Below are positions 1 through 8,599 of a stretch of DNA of 64,000 nt, piece by piece (the stretch's first letter is position 1; every line of letters starts with the position of its first letter). The translations under genes were made by a program, and so were the position numbers. The notes beneath the pieces are model-generated. The model was not told where the DNA came from, did not search any database, and saw nothing but the letters and a program-made list of their open reading frames with translations. The stretch covers positions 496,001 to 560,000 of the forward strand of contig NZ_JACODZ010000002.1 of the NCBI RefSeq assembly GCF_014280965.1. The letters are read 5' to 3'. Source of the stretch: Echinicola salinicaeni (GTDB taxonomy: Bacteria; Bacteroidota; Bacteroidia; Cytophagales; Cyclobacteriaceae).

Positions 1-215
1 TCAAAGAATTGAATCAGAATGAATTAAAAAACATCAACGGTGGATTTTTAGGTGGACTTTTTAGCGAAGAAGGCGGATCTCAAGGTTCTTTAATCGGTGG
101 ACTAAGTTTACATTTCTCAAATGCTTCTATGGATGAAGACGGTGAAATGTCTCAATCTAGTTTTGGAATTGAACTTTCAGATATTGGTTCTTTCCAAAAT
201 CTTTTCAATGACTAA
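1..215 (+). CDS. Double-glycine-leader secreted peptide precursor, 5' end outside window
   Basis: The reading frame is open to the left edge of the window and ends at a TAA at 213-215. An in-frame TTG at position 9 is unlikely to be the true start, because the leader-like residues KELNQNELKNINGG begin before it. This matches the leader of bacteriocin-type peptides, which are cut after Gly-Gly by C39 peptidases. Cleavage after position 44 would release a 56-residue peptide starting FLGGLF. That product has nine Asp/Glu, one His and no Lys or Arg, so it is strongly acidic and Gly/Ser-rich. The fusion protein and C39 exporter just downstream are its likely export route. Activity (bacteriocin, signal or other) is unknown. 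Confidence 0.8.
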   Translation, partial: KELNQNELKNINGGFLGGLFSEEGGSQGSLIGGLSLHFSNASMDEDGEMSQSSFGIELSDIGSFQNLFND

Positions 216-241
216 TTAATCATTGGAATTGTCATAAAGAA

Positions 242-267
242 GGCAGCAATTTATTGCTGTCTTTTTT
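242..267 (+). terminator. Intrinsic terminator or attenuator between peptide and exporter genes
   Basis: Arms at 242-249 and 254-261 pair (GGCAGCAA with TTGCTGTC, one G-U pair) and are followed by six T at 262-267. It lies between the precursor stop and the HlyD-like start, so it probably makes the peptide mRNA more abundant than the exporter mRNA. Confidence 0.75.
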
Positions 268-278
268 ATGATTAATGC

Positions 279-1448
279 ATGCTTATGAAAGATAAAATAT
301 TCCCTTCAGAGATTATTGAATATACCGCTGATTATCATTTTAGGCATTATCAAAATAATACTTTGATCATCTATAAAATTATTATTGGCATTGTCTTATT
401 GAGCGTATTTGCACTTTTTATCATTAAAATAGATGTCTCTGTAAAAGGTACAGGCATATTAAGGTCAAAAAAAGCGAGAACAGATGTACGAGCTTTGGTA
501 AGTGGTAGGGTGGACGAGGTTTTTGTAGAGGAAAATGATAGGGTGGAAAAAGGAGAAACCCTCTGGACTATACATTCAAGTATCATTAATGAACAATACA
601 AGCTATCCAAAATCCAATTGGAGACTCTTGAGAATAAGCAAAGAGACCTTCAGTATCTTATTCGGCTTTGTAAACAAAATAGATGGGGGAAAGTGCCTAT
701 GCTCAGTTCTGCCGAGTATCAGGAAGAAGCCAATTTGTTTTATCAAAAACTGACGGAGATAAAATCCCAATATTCCATCATCAAGAAAGATTTTGAAAGA
801 ACCCAAACATTGTTTGAAGTAGGGGCCATTGCAGAAATGGAAATGGATAATGCGGAATTAAGTCATGACAAAGCCAGAGCGAATATTTTTATCAGTACAG
901 ATCAGCAAGCAGCTACATGGCAAGCTGCTTTAAATCGTGTCAATAAGGAGATTAGAAGTTTAGAATCTGAGCATTCACAGTTGGCAGATAAAAAAGACTT
1001 TTATATGGTTAAGGCGCCTGTTACTGGTTATATCCAAAATATAAAAGGAATAGCCCCTGGGGTGTCCATCAGCCCGAGTGACCGATTGGCAGAAATTTCA
1101 CCTGAGGGAGGGATGATTGCAGAAATAATGGTGTCATCCCAAGATATAGGGCTTTTAAAAAAAGGTGGAGCTGTTTCTTTTCAGGTTGATTCTTATAATT
1201 ATAATGAATGGGGGCTATTGGAAGGAGAAGTGATATCTATTTCCAATGATGCCTTTATGGATAAAGGAAGCATGCCTTATTTTAAAGTGCGTTGTCGTTT
1301 GGATAAAAATTATTTGTCCTTGAAAAATGGTTATAAGGGATATTTAAAGAAGGGAATGACTTTGCAAGCTAGGTTTGTTTTGACTGAAAGGACCTTAATT
1401 CAATTATTGTTTGATAAAGCGGACGATTGGGTGAATCCTAATCAATAA
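279..1448 (+). CDS. HlyD-family membrane fusion protein of peptide exporter
   Basis: Periplasmic adaptor that would link the ABC exporter to an outer-membrane channel. The 389-residue protein has a short cytoplasmic N terminus, one membrane helix at about residues 30-50, and a barrel-sandwich half (GTGIL...SGRVDEVFVEENDRVEKGE). A coiled-coil hairpin follows at about 100-250, then the second sandwich half (APVTGYIQNIKGIAPGVSI) and a beta-barrel end. The start may be ATG 279 or ATG 285, giving MKDKIFPSE. It lies 45 bases before the C39 transporter on the same strand, as in bacteriocin and microcin secretion operons. No TolC-type gene is adjacent, so the outer-membrane partner is probably encoded elsewhere. 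Substrate assignment to the upstream GG peptide is inference from context. Confidence 0.9.
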   Translation: MLMKDKIFPSEIIEYTADYHFRHYQNNTLIIYKIIIGIVLLSVFALFIIKIDVSVKGTGILRSKKARTDVRALVSGRVDEVFVEENDRVEKGETLWTIHSSIINEQYKLSKIQLETLENKQRDLQYLIRLCKQNRWGKVPMLSSAEYQEEANLFYQKLTEIKSQYSIIKKDFERTQTLFEVGAIAEMEMDNAELSHDKARANIFISTDQQAATWQAALNRVNKEIRSLESEHSQLADKKDFYMVKAPVTGYIQNIKGIAPGVSISPSDRLAEISPEGGMIAEIMVSSQDIGLLKKGGAVSFQVDSYNYNEWGLLEGEVISISNDAFMDKGSMPYFKVRCRLDKNYLSLKNGYKGYLKKGMTLQARFVLTERTLIQLLFDKADDWVNPNQ

Positions 1449-1493
1449 ACAATTCTTTTTAGATTATTTAATAACTCCTGAACCATAGAAATA

Positions 1494-3689
1494 ATGGATT
1501 TTAGCAAGTTTTTTGGCGTTAAGAGAAGGTACGGAAGATCCGAGATAAAGCAACATGATTATACAGACTGCGGTGCAGCATGCATGGCTTCGATTGCTGC
1601 CTATTATGATTTGAATATGCCGATTGCCAAAATTCGTCAAATGGCTTCAACAGATAAAAAAGGTACTAATGTTTTAGGATTGATTGAAGCTGCTCAGAAG
1701 TTGGGATTTGATGCAAAAGGAGTCAAAGTAGACTTAAATCAATTGAATAAAGTTCCAACACCTGTGATCGCACATATCGTGGTAAAGAAAATGCTACATC
1801 ATTATGTGGTGGTTTTTGAGGTCAAAGAGGAGGATATTTTGCTCATGGATCCTGCAGAGGGAAAGTTGAAGAGGATTCCTCGAAAGGAATTTGAGTCGCT
1901 ATGGACTGGAGTGATGTTGTTGATTCAGCCTGGGGAGACTTTTGAGGCAGGAAACCATAAGGCTAGTGTGCTTTCTAGGTTTTGGTTTTTATTGAAACCT
2001 CACAAAAGGATATTGGTTCAAGTATTAATGGGGTCCGTAGTAGCTACTCTTTTGGGATTAGCCTCCTCCTTTTATCTTCAAAAAATCATTGATAATGTAA
2101 TCCCAGAAGGCAATCAAAATTTACTTAACCTGATGGGGATTTGTATGTTGGTGATTTTGATTTTTAGGATTATTGTAAGCATCACTAAATCTGTGCTCAC
2201 CGTTCAAACAGGTCAAAAAATAGATGCTAGGCTTATCTTAGGCTACTACAAACACTTATTGAAATTACCTCAGCAGTTTTTTGATAATATGCGTACTGGA
2301 GAGATTATTTCCAGGATAAATGATGCCGTAAAGATCAGGACATTTATCAATGATGTAATTATTGGTTTTGTGATCAATGTTTTTGTGCTGGTATTTTCAA
2401 TTTCCTTAATGTTTGCCTTTTACTGGAAACTAGCCTTGTTTGTATTGTTGATAATACCGGTTTATGGTGGTATATACTATTTTTCTAATCAAATCAATCG
2501 GGTAACTCAAAGAAGATTGATGGAGGATACTGCTGAACTTGAGGCCCAATTGGTAGAATCGGTTAATGCCATAAGTACCATTAAGCGGTTCGGTCTGGAA
2601 GATTTCACAAATTTCAGGACGGAGTCTAAATTTGTGTCATTATTGAAATCCGTTTATCAATCGAGTCTAAATGGTATATGGATTAATAATTCTAGTACAT
2701 TTGGAAATTCTTTTTTCACCATTTTACTTTTATGGGTGGGTAGTACTTATGTTTTAAGGAATGAGTTGACTGCTGGGGAATTACTTTCCTTCTATGCGAT
2801 TATGGGGTATTTTACAAAGCCAGTGTCCAGTTTTATCGGTATGAATAAAATGATTCAAGATGCCTTGATCGCTGCAGATCGTTTGTTTGAAATCATGGAT
2901 GTAGAAACAGAGGATACCGACCAAAACATAATATTGACCTCGAAACAACTTGGACATATTAGGTTTATTGATGTGGGCTTTAGGTATGGGAGCAGAAAAG
3001 ATGTTTTTGATGGCCTTAGTATGGAGATCCCCAAAGGTAAAATTACAGCTATTGTGGGTGAGTCAGGATCTGGTAAATCCACTTTACTTTCATTATTGCA
3101 AAAAATATATCCTATCCACAAAGGTAGGGTAATGATAGGGGAGTATGATTTGAAATATGTCGGTCAAGATTGTTTAAGGGACCTCATAGGAGTGGTGCCA
3201 CAGGAAATACACCTTTTTGCCGGTTCTGTTTTGGACAATGTTGCCTTAGGAGAATTTCATCCGGATATGGAAAAGGTGATTAGGGTTTGCAAAAGATTAG
3301 GAATTTTGGATTTTATCGAAAACCTTCCCAAAGGGTTCAATACAGATATTGGAGAAAATGGCGTTTCTCTTTCAGGTGGTCAAAGACAAAGGCTAGCTAT
3401 AGCAAGGGCTTTGTACAAAAATCCAGAGATTTTGGTCTTTGATGAAGCTACCTCCTCTTTGGATTCTAGATCTGAGTCCTTTGTTAATGAAACGATAAAG
3501 GCTTTTAGGGAAGAGGGAAAAACAGTCATAATGATTGCCCATAGATTGAGCACGGTAATGGATGCTGACAAAATTATGGTATTGGAAAAAGGACTGCTGG
3601 TAGAAGAAGGTGATCATGAATCTTTGATAAAGAAGAACGGGGTATACAGTGAAATGTGGAATAAACAGATTCCTGTACATTTGGTATAA
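1494..3689 (+). CDS. Peptidase-containing ABC transporter (C39 bacteriocin-exporter type)
   Basis: Inner-membrane exporter that cuts double-glycine leaders and pumps out the mature peptide. Residues 1-140 are a C39 cysteine peptidase with all expected residues: Gln20, Cys26 in TDCGAAC, His103 in HHYVVV and Asp119 in LLMDP. A six-helix ABC membrane domain covers about 165-460. The nucleotide-binding domain has Walker A GESGSGKS near 522, signature LSGGQRQR near 626, Walker B ILVFDEATSSLD near 650 and the H-loop in AHRLST. The 731-residue length is normal for the family. It looks intact and active, and is the last gene of the peptide operon. Confidence 0.95.
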   Translation: MDFSKFFGVKRRYGRSEIKQHDYTDCGAACMASIAAYYDLNMPIAKIRQMASTDKKGTNVLGLIEAAQKLGFDAKGVKVDLNQLNKVPTPVIAHIVVKKMLHHYVVVFEVKEEDILLMDPAEGKLKRIPRKEFESLWTGVMLLIQPGETFEAGNHKASVLSRFWFLLKPHKRILVQVLMGSVVATLLGLASSFYLQKIIDNVIPEGNQNLLNLMGICMLVILIFRIIVSITKSVLTVQTGQKIDARLILGYYKHLLKLPQQFFDNMRTGEIISRINDAVKIRTFINDVIIGFVINVFVLVFSISLMFAFYWKLALFVLLIIPVYGGIYYFSNQINRVTQRRLMEDTAELEAQLVESVNAISTIKRFGLEDFTNFRTESKFVSLLKSVYQSSLNGIWINNSSTFGNSFFTILLLWVGSTYVLRNELTAGELLSFYAIMGYFTKPVSSFIGMNKMIQDALIAADRLFEIMDVETEDTDQNIILTSKQLGHIRFIDVGFRYGSRKDVFDGLSMEIPKGKITAIVGESGSGKSTLLSLLQKIYPIHKGRVMIGEYDLKYVGQDCLRDLIGVVPQEIHLFAGSVLDNVALGEFHPDMEKVIRVCKRLGILDFIENLPKGFNTDIGENGVSLSGGQRQRLAIARALYKNPEILVFDEATSSLDSRSESFVNETIKAFREEGKTVIMIAHRLSTVMDADKIMVLEKGLLVEEGDHESLIKKNGVYSEMWNKQIPVHLV

Positions 3690-4088
3690 TTAATGTAGCC
3701 AAGGCTCAGTGATCATGCTGTACAATTACCACGAATGATATAAATCTTTTTATGGAACGAAGGATGCTCTTTTCTTACTGATTTTAACACAATTCTATGT
3801 TTTTGATTTTTTATTTTAGATCAGTTTAAGGCTGTTTTTTAATTATTTCATAAATGTTTGGCTAATTTATTGCGAATTTTCGGAGTTTACGGCTGTATTT
3901 TTTAGTTTTGTCATCATCTTTTATGTTCCTCTTTTTATTCAGTATTAGATAGCACAATAGAAAGGAGGATTACAACCAAAAAAGGATAAGATTATATTAA
4001 AAAAGCCTATTTTTGGGGCTTCTTTAGAATTAAGGAAAAATCGGGTGTCAGATTCGTATAAAGCGATGCATCCAAAAACACAATTGAG
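3690..4088. other. Intergenic region upstream of pentose phosphate operon
   Basis: AT-rich spacer of 399 bases. It must contain the end of the exporter transcript and the promoter of the rpiB operon. The only structure seen is a weak five-base-pair hairpin (AAGCC at 4003-4007 with GGCTT at 4017-4021) without a good T tract. No open frame with recognisable coding character was found. Confidence 0.5.
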
Positions 4089-4571
4089 ATGAAATTAGGA
4101 ATAGCTGCCGATCATGGTGGATTTGACCAGAAACAACAAATCTTTCGATTTCTAAAAGATAATGGGCTTGAAGTGATTGATTTTGGCGCCCATGAATTTG
4201 ATGAGACTGATGATTATCCAGATGTGGTGAAACCTTTGGCGCTGGCTATTGCAAATGGTGAGGTGCAAAAAGGAATTGCCATTTGTGGAAGTGGGGTAGG
4301 TGTATCGGTGGCTGCAAATAAAGTACCGGGAGTAAGGGCTGCCTTGATTACTGAGCCTTATTCTGCTCATCAAGGTGTAGAGCATGATAATATGAATCTG
4401 ATGTGTTTGGGAGGCAGGGTAATCGGTCCGGCACTAATCAAGGAATTGGTGGCTGTGTTTATTCAGTCAGAGTATGTGGAAAAGGAAAGATTCCAAAGAC
4501 GTCTCAACAAAGTGAATGAATTGGAAAAGGCTTACAGCCAAAAGACAAAAAAAGAAGAACCAAAAAAATAA
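4089..4571 (+). CDS. rpiB: Ribose-5-phosphate isomerase B
   Basis: Interconverts ribose 5-phosphate and ribulose 5-phosphate in the non-oxidative pentose phosphate pathway. It belongs to the RpiB/LacA/LacB family: N-terminal GIAADHGGF, catalytic Cys66 in GIAICGSGVG, and EHDNMN with His99 and Asp100. The 160-residue length is slightly above the usual 145-150 because of a lysine-rich tail. It is the first gene of an operon, 17 bases before gnd. RpiB enzymes can also act on allose 6-phosphate, but the neighbouring gnd, zwf and pgl make the pentose phosphate role most likely. Confidence 0.93.
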   Translation: MKLGIAADHGGFDQKQQIFRFLKDNGLEVIDFGAHEFDETDDYPDVVKPLALAIANGEVQKGIAICGSGVGVSVAANKVPGVRAALITEPYSAHQGVEHDNMNLMCLGGRVIGPALIKELVAVFIQSEYVEKERFQRRLNKVNELEKAYSQKTKKEEPKK

Positions 4572-4588
4572 TAGTAAAGATTAAAGAA

Positions 4589-5986
4589 ATGGGACAATAC
4601 GACTTTGGTATAGTAGGCTTAGGTGTGATGGGCAGAAACTTACTGCTCAACATGGCAGATCATGGTTTTGCTGTAGCTGGACTTGATCTGGATGAAGAAA
4701 AAGCACTTTCGCTCGAAAAAGAAGCTGCCAAGGGACATAAGGTGAAGGGATTTACCGCTGCTGAAGATTTTATCAAATCATTGAAGAACCCGAAAGCCAT
4801 TATGCTATTGGTGCCTGCAGGAAGACCTGTGGATGCTGCCATTGCTTCATTGTTGCCATTCATGGGACAAGGTGATATAATTGTGGATGGAGGAAATTCT
4901 TATTTCCCTGACACGGATAGAAGATTCAATGAATTGGCCGATAAGGGCATTCATTTCTTTGGAATGGGGATTTCAGGTGGAGAAAAAGGAGCGAGATTTG
5001 GTCCTAGTATGATGCCAGGCGGGGATGCTGAGGCTTATGAAAGATTAAGGCCTGTGTTTGAAGCCATTGCCGCAAAAGTAGATGGGGAACCATGTGTGAC
5101 TTATCTGGGCCGTGGTTCTGCTGGAAATTATGTAAAGATGGTGCATAATGGTATTGAGTATGGTATTATGCAGTTGATAGCTGAGACCTATGATATCATG
5201 AAAAGGGGATTGGGCTTGGATGATGTCAAAATTCAGGAAACCTTTGAAGCTTGGAACCAATCTGAACTGCAATCTTTCTTGGTGGAGATTACGGCCAAAT
5301 TGCTGAAGAAAGTGGATGAAACTACAGGAAAGCACTTGGTAAGCCTGATTTCTGACCGTGCGCGTTCAAAAGGTACGGGCAAATGGACTTCCCAAAATGC
5401 AATGGATTTACAGGCTCCTGTTCCTGTGATAGATGTGGCTGTATTGATGAGGGATATTTCCAAATTCAAGGAGGAAAGGGAGAGTGCCAGCAAAACTTTA
5501 TTGTGGAATCCTGTAGTTGAAAAGGATGCTTCTTTGGATATGTTGAAAAATGCTTTTTACTTTGCCATGATTACAACCTATGCACAGGGGATGGCACAGT
5601 TGAGCATAGCTTCCAAGGAGTATGACTATGGCCTGAATTTGGAAGAAGTGGCCAAGATCTGGCGTGGAGGGTGTATCATCAGAGCTGTATGTTTGGAAGA
5701 CTTCAGACAGGCTTACAGTAGGAATGCTGATTTGCCTAATTTGTTGTTGGATGAAAAAATCGGCCAGGATTTAGTTGATAAGCAAAAAGATATAAGAGAA
5801 CTGGTGAAGATAGCTGTAGACCAGGGAGTTCCGGCTCCAGCATTTATGGCTTCACTGGGATATTTTGATTCTTACCGAAGTGAGATATTACCGACAAATG
5901 TAATCCAAGCTCAGAGAGATTTCTTTGGTGCTCATCAGTTTGAGCGCATAGACAAAGAAGGGATTTTCCACGCACAGTGGGAATAG
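4589..5986 (+). CDS. gnd: 6-phosphogluconate dehydrogenase, decarboxylating
   Basis: Oxidises 6-phosphogluconate to ribulose 5-phosphate and CO2 with formation of NADPH. The N-terminal Rossmann motif is GLGVMG (residues 10-15). The substrate and catalytic segment GNYVKMVHNGIEY carries Lys183, and the family signature segment SKGTGKWT is present. C-terminal helical tail and 465-residue length are as expected for the long dimeric form. It follows rpiB by 17 bases and precedes zwf by 38 bases, so the three are probably co-transcribed. Confidence 0.96.
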   Translation: MGQYDFGIVGLGVMGRNLLLNMADHGFAVAGLDLDEEKALSLEKEAAKGHKVKGFTAAEDFIKSLKNPKAIMLLVPAGRPVDAAIASLLPFMGQGDIIVDGGNSYFPDTDRRFNELADKGIHFFGMGISGGEKGARFGPSMMPGGDAEAYERLRPVFEAIAAKVDGEPCVTYLGRGSAGNYVKMVHNGIEYGIMQLIAETYDIMKRGLGLDDVKIQETFEAWNQSELQSFLVEITAKLLKKVDETTGKHLVSLISDRARSKGTGKWTSQNAMDLQAPVPVIDVAVLMRDISKFKEERESASKTLLWNPVVEKDASLDMLKNAFYFAMITTYAQGMAQLSIASKEYDYGLNLEEVAKIWRGGCIIRAVCLEDFRQAYSRNADLPNLLLDEKIGQDLVDKQKDIRELVKIAVDQGVPAPAFMASLGYFDSYRSEILPTNVIQAQRDFFGAHQFERIDKEGIFHAQWE

Positions 5987-6024
5987 GGAGATCGAGCTGA
6001 GGGATTTATCTAAAGAATTAAAAA

Positions 6025-7530
6025 ATGAAAACAACGAAAAAGGCTGATCCTACCATTATTGTGATTTTCGGAGGTACAGGAGATCTGGCCAAGCGTAAGC
6101 TGGTGCCAGCCTTTTACAACCTGTTCCTTGATGGGTGGATGCCGAGCAAATTTGCCATTATCGGTTTGGGAAGAACCGAGCTGGATGATGAAGCCTATAA
6201 GCAAAGGCTTTTTGATGGTTTGACTGAGTTTTCCAGAAATGGAAAGCCAGAAAAAGAAAATTGGGAGAAATTCAATCCTACCATCAGTTATTTCCAGTCT
6301 AATATCAATGACCAGAGTTCCTATGAGGATTTGGCCAAGAAGATGGATCAAATCGATGAGGAATGGGGCGTCAGGGCAAATAGGCTTTTTTATCTTTCTG
6401 TGGCTCCTAGGTTTATAGAAAGTGTCACGACTAACCTTAGTGTTTCTGGTTTGGCCTCTGATGATCTTAAGGACAGGATCATTATAGAGAAACCATTTGG
6501 TACCAATAAGGAAACAGCCATTGAGCTGAACGAAATGCTCCGCAGGACTTTTAAGGAGGAGCAGATTTATAGAATAGATCATTATTTGGGTAAGGAAACC
6601 GTTCAGAATATTCTTGCCTTCAGGTTTGCCAATGCCTTGTTTGAGCCACTTTGGAATAGAAATTATATTGATTCTGTTCAAATAACCGTGGCTGAGCAAG
6701 TAGGGGTAGAGGACCGTGGAGGATACTATGAAGGCTCCGGTGCCCTTAGGGATATGATTCAGAACCACCTATTACAGATTTTGTGTATGGTGGCCATGGA
6801 AGCTCCTATTTCCTTTGAAGCTGAAGAGATTCGTAATAGAAAGGCTGATGTCTTACGTGCTGTTCGAAGGATCAACCCTGAAGATGTACATAAATTTGCA
6901 GTAAGAGGTCAATATGGGCCTGGATGGGTAGAAGGGAAAAAAGTACCTGGATATAAGGAAGAAACTGGAGTAGATCCAAAGTCCGGAACAGAGACTTATG
7001 CCGCGATCAAGTTTTATTTGGATAATTGGAGATGGCAGGGAGTTCCTTTCTATCTAAGAACGGGTAAGAGAATGCCTGTGAAGACTTCTTCAGTGACCAT
7101 ACAGTTTAGACCAGTGCCGCATTCCACTTTCTCGAAAGAGCAAGGGGACAGCGTTATGCCTAACAGGCTTACCATTAATTTGCAGCCCCAGATGGATATC
7201 AGGTTAAGGTTTACAGTCAAACAACACGGTTTGGAGATGAACCTTAATCAGGCAGATATGATCTATGATTATGATGCCTGCAGTACCCAAACTCCTGAGG
7301 CTTATGAGACCTTGTTATTGGATGCCATGAGGGGTGATCCTACTTTGTTTATGCGTTCTGATCAGGTTGAAGAGGCATGGGATGTGATCAGCTCTATTTT
7401 GGAGGTATGGGAAAAGCGACCTTCACTTGACTTCCCTAATTATGCAGCGGGAGCTTGGGGACCTGAAAATGCGGAAGCACTGATAGCAAAGGACGGCCAT
7501 GTATGGGCGACCAGTCTTCAGAAAGATTAA
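6025..7530 (+). CDS. zwf: Glucose-6-phosphate 1-dehydrogenase
   Basis: First step of the oxidative pentose phosphate pathway, turning glucose 6-phosphate into 6-phosphogluconolactone with NADP reduction. The 501-residue protein has the N-terminal dinucleotide motif [12 protein letters not shown] and the active-site segment RIDHYLGKE at residues 183-191. The catalytic-domain segment [13 protein letters not shown] is also present. Length is normal for bacterial G6PD. It sits between gnd and pgl in one transcription unit. No redox-sensing features were looked for beyond the sequence itself. Confidence 0.97.
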   Translation: MKTTKKADPTIIVIFGGTGDLAKRKLVPAFYNLFLDGWMPSKFAIIGLGRTELDDEAYKQRLFDGLTEFSRNGKPEKENWEKFNPTISYFQSNINDQSSYEDLAKKMDQIDEEWGVRANRLFYLSVAPRFIESVTTNLSVSGLASDDLKDRIIIEKPFGTNKETAIELNEMLRRTFKEEQIYRIDHYLGKETVQNILAFRFANALFEPLWNRNYIDSVQITVAEQVGVEDRGGYYEGSGALRDMIQNHLLQILCMVAMEAPISFEAEEIRNRKADVLRAVRRINPEDVHKFAVRGQYGPGWVEGKKVPGYKEETGVDPKSGTETYAAIKFYLDNWRWQGVPFYLRTGKRMPVKTSSVTIQFRPVPHSTFSKEQGDSVMPNRLTINLQPQMDIRLRFTVKQHGLEMNLNQADMIYDYDACSTQTPEAYETLLLDAMRGDPTLFMRSDQVEEAWDVISSILEVWEKRPSLDFPNYAAGAWGPENAEALIAKDGHVWATSLQKD

Positions 7531-7535
7531 AAACG

Positions 7536-8270
7536 ATGCTTAAGATGATCAATATTCATAAAGATCCAGCAGCACTAGGAGAAGTAGCTGCAAAATTATT
7601 TGTTAATTCTGCCAAGGCGGCTATTGAAGAAAAAGGCAAGTTTACTGTTGCTCTTACTGGCGGGAGTTCGCCAGTTCAGCTTTACAAGTTGCTAGCTGAG
7701 GAAAAATACAAAAGCCAGGTGGACTGGGATAAGGTATTTGTTTTCTGGGGGGACGAAAGATGGGTGCCATTGGAGGATGAACAAAGCAATGCAGGTATGG
7801 CTTATGATACTTTGCTAAATCATGTGCCCGTTCCAAAAGAAAATATTTATCCAATGTGGGCGGCAGGTATCACTCCAGAAGCAAGGGCAGCAGAATATGA
7901 AGGGTATTTGCGAAAAGAACTTGGTGAAGCTGGCGTGTTTGATTTGATATTGTTGGGTATGGGAGATGATGGCCACACGGCCTCTCTATTCCCTGGCACT
8001 GAAGTATTGGAAGAAAAGGAGAAGTGGGTGGAAGGTTATTTTCTGAAAGCGAAAGATATCCATAGAATTACATTGACGGCGCCATTGATCAATAAAGCCA
8101 AGAAGATTGTTTTCTTTGTATTTGGTGAGAATAAATCAAATGCATTGTATGAAGTATTAGAGGGAGAGCCAAATTATCAACTTTATCCTTCACAATTGAT
8201 CGAGCCTCTGGAGGGCGAATTGCTATGGTTGGCTGATGAGGCAGCTGCATCCAAATTGAAAGGGAATTAA
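7536..8270 (+). CDS. pgl: 6-phosphogluconolactonase (DevB/SOL type)
   Basis: Hydrolyses 6-phosphogluconolactone, joining zwf and gnd. Visible motifs are VALTGGSSPVQLY near the N terminus, VFWGDERWVP in the middle and LLGMGDDGHTASLFPGT. The frame is open from an ATG at 7503 inside zwf, but conserved sequence begins only around INIHKDP. ATG 7536 or ATG 7545, just after the zwf stop at 7530, is therefore preferred; 7536 gives 244 residues, near the family norm. It is the last gene of the operon and is followed by a strong terminator. Confidence 0.92.
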   Translation: MLKMINIHKDPAALGEVAAKLFVNSAKAAIEEKGKFTVALTGGSSPVQLYKLLAEEKYKSQVDWDKVFVFWGDERWVPLEDEQSNAGMAYDTLLNHVPVPKENIYPMWAAGITPEARAAEYEGYLRKELGEAGVFDLILLGMGDDGHTASLFPGTEVLEEKEKWVEGYFLKAKDIHRITLTAPLINKAKKIVFFVFGENKSNALYEVLEGEPNYQLYPSQLIEPLEGELLWLADEAAASKLKGN

Positions 8271-8293
8271 TTTTCAATTATATAGTTATTACT

Positions 8294-8318
8294 AAAGGAG
8301 GCTTTTGCCTCCTTTTTT
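8294..8318 (+). terminator. Intrinsic terminator of rpiB-gnd-zwf-pgl operon
   Basis: Perfect nine-base-pair stem (AAAGGAGGC at 8294-8302 with GCCTCCTTT at 8307-8315), a TTTT loop and a T tract running to 8318. It starts 24 bases after the pgl stop. The remaining 281 bases up to 8599 are AT-rich, presumably holding the next promoter; no gene is seen in them. Confidence 0.93.
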
Positions 8319-8599
8319 GTTTTTTAACCATTTGTACATTTTGACATCAATTGGTATAAGTTTTTTGTAATTATTTCTAAAGAATCATTAGTTTTAGAAT
8401 TGGTAAAAAATAAATAGGGTTCACCAATGGATGTTTTACCCTAAAGTGTCAATAGGTTTTATTATTGTGTTTTTACTTTTTATGGAAAATTTGATAAGGT
8501 AAAATAGTGATTGTGAAAACTATCGATTTTAGGACTATTTATGATGGCCACCAGGATTTTAAAACAATAAACCACTAAATAAATCTCCATTCAATATGA

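Noticed and set aside
9-215. TTG at position 9 as the start of the first gene
   Set aside because: The leader-like residues Lys-Glu lie in frame before it, and the frame stays open to the window edge.
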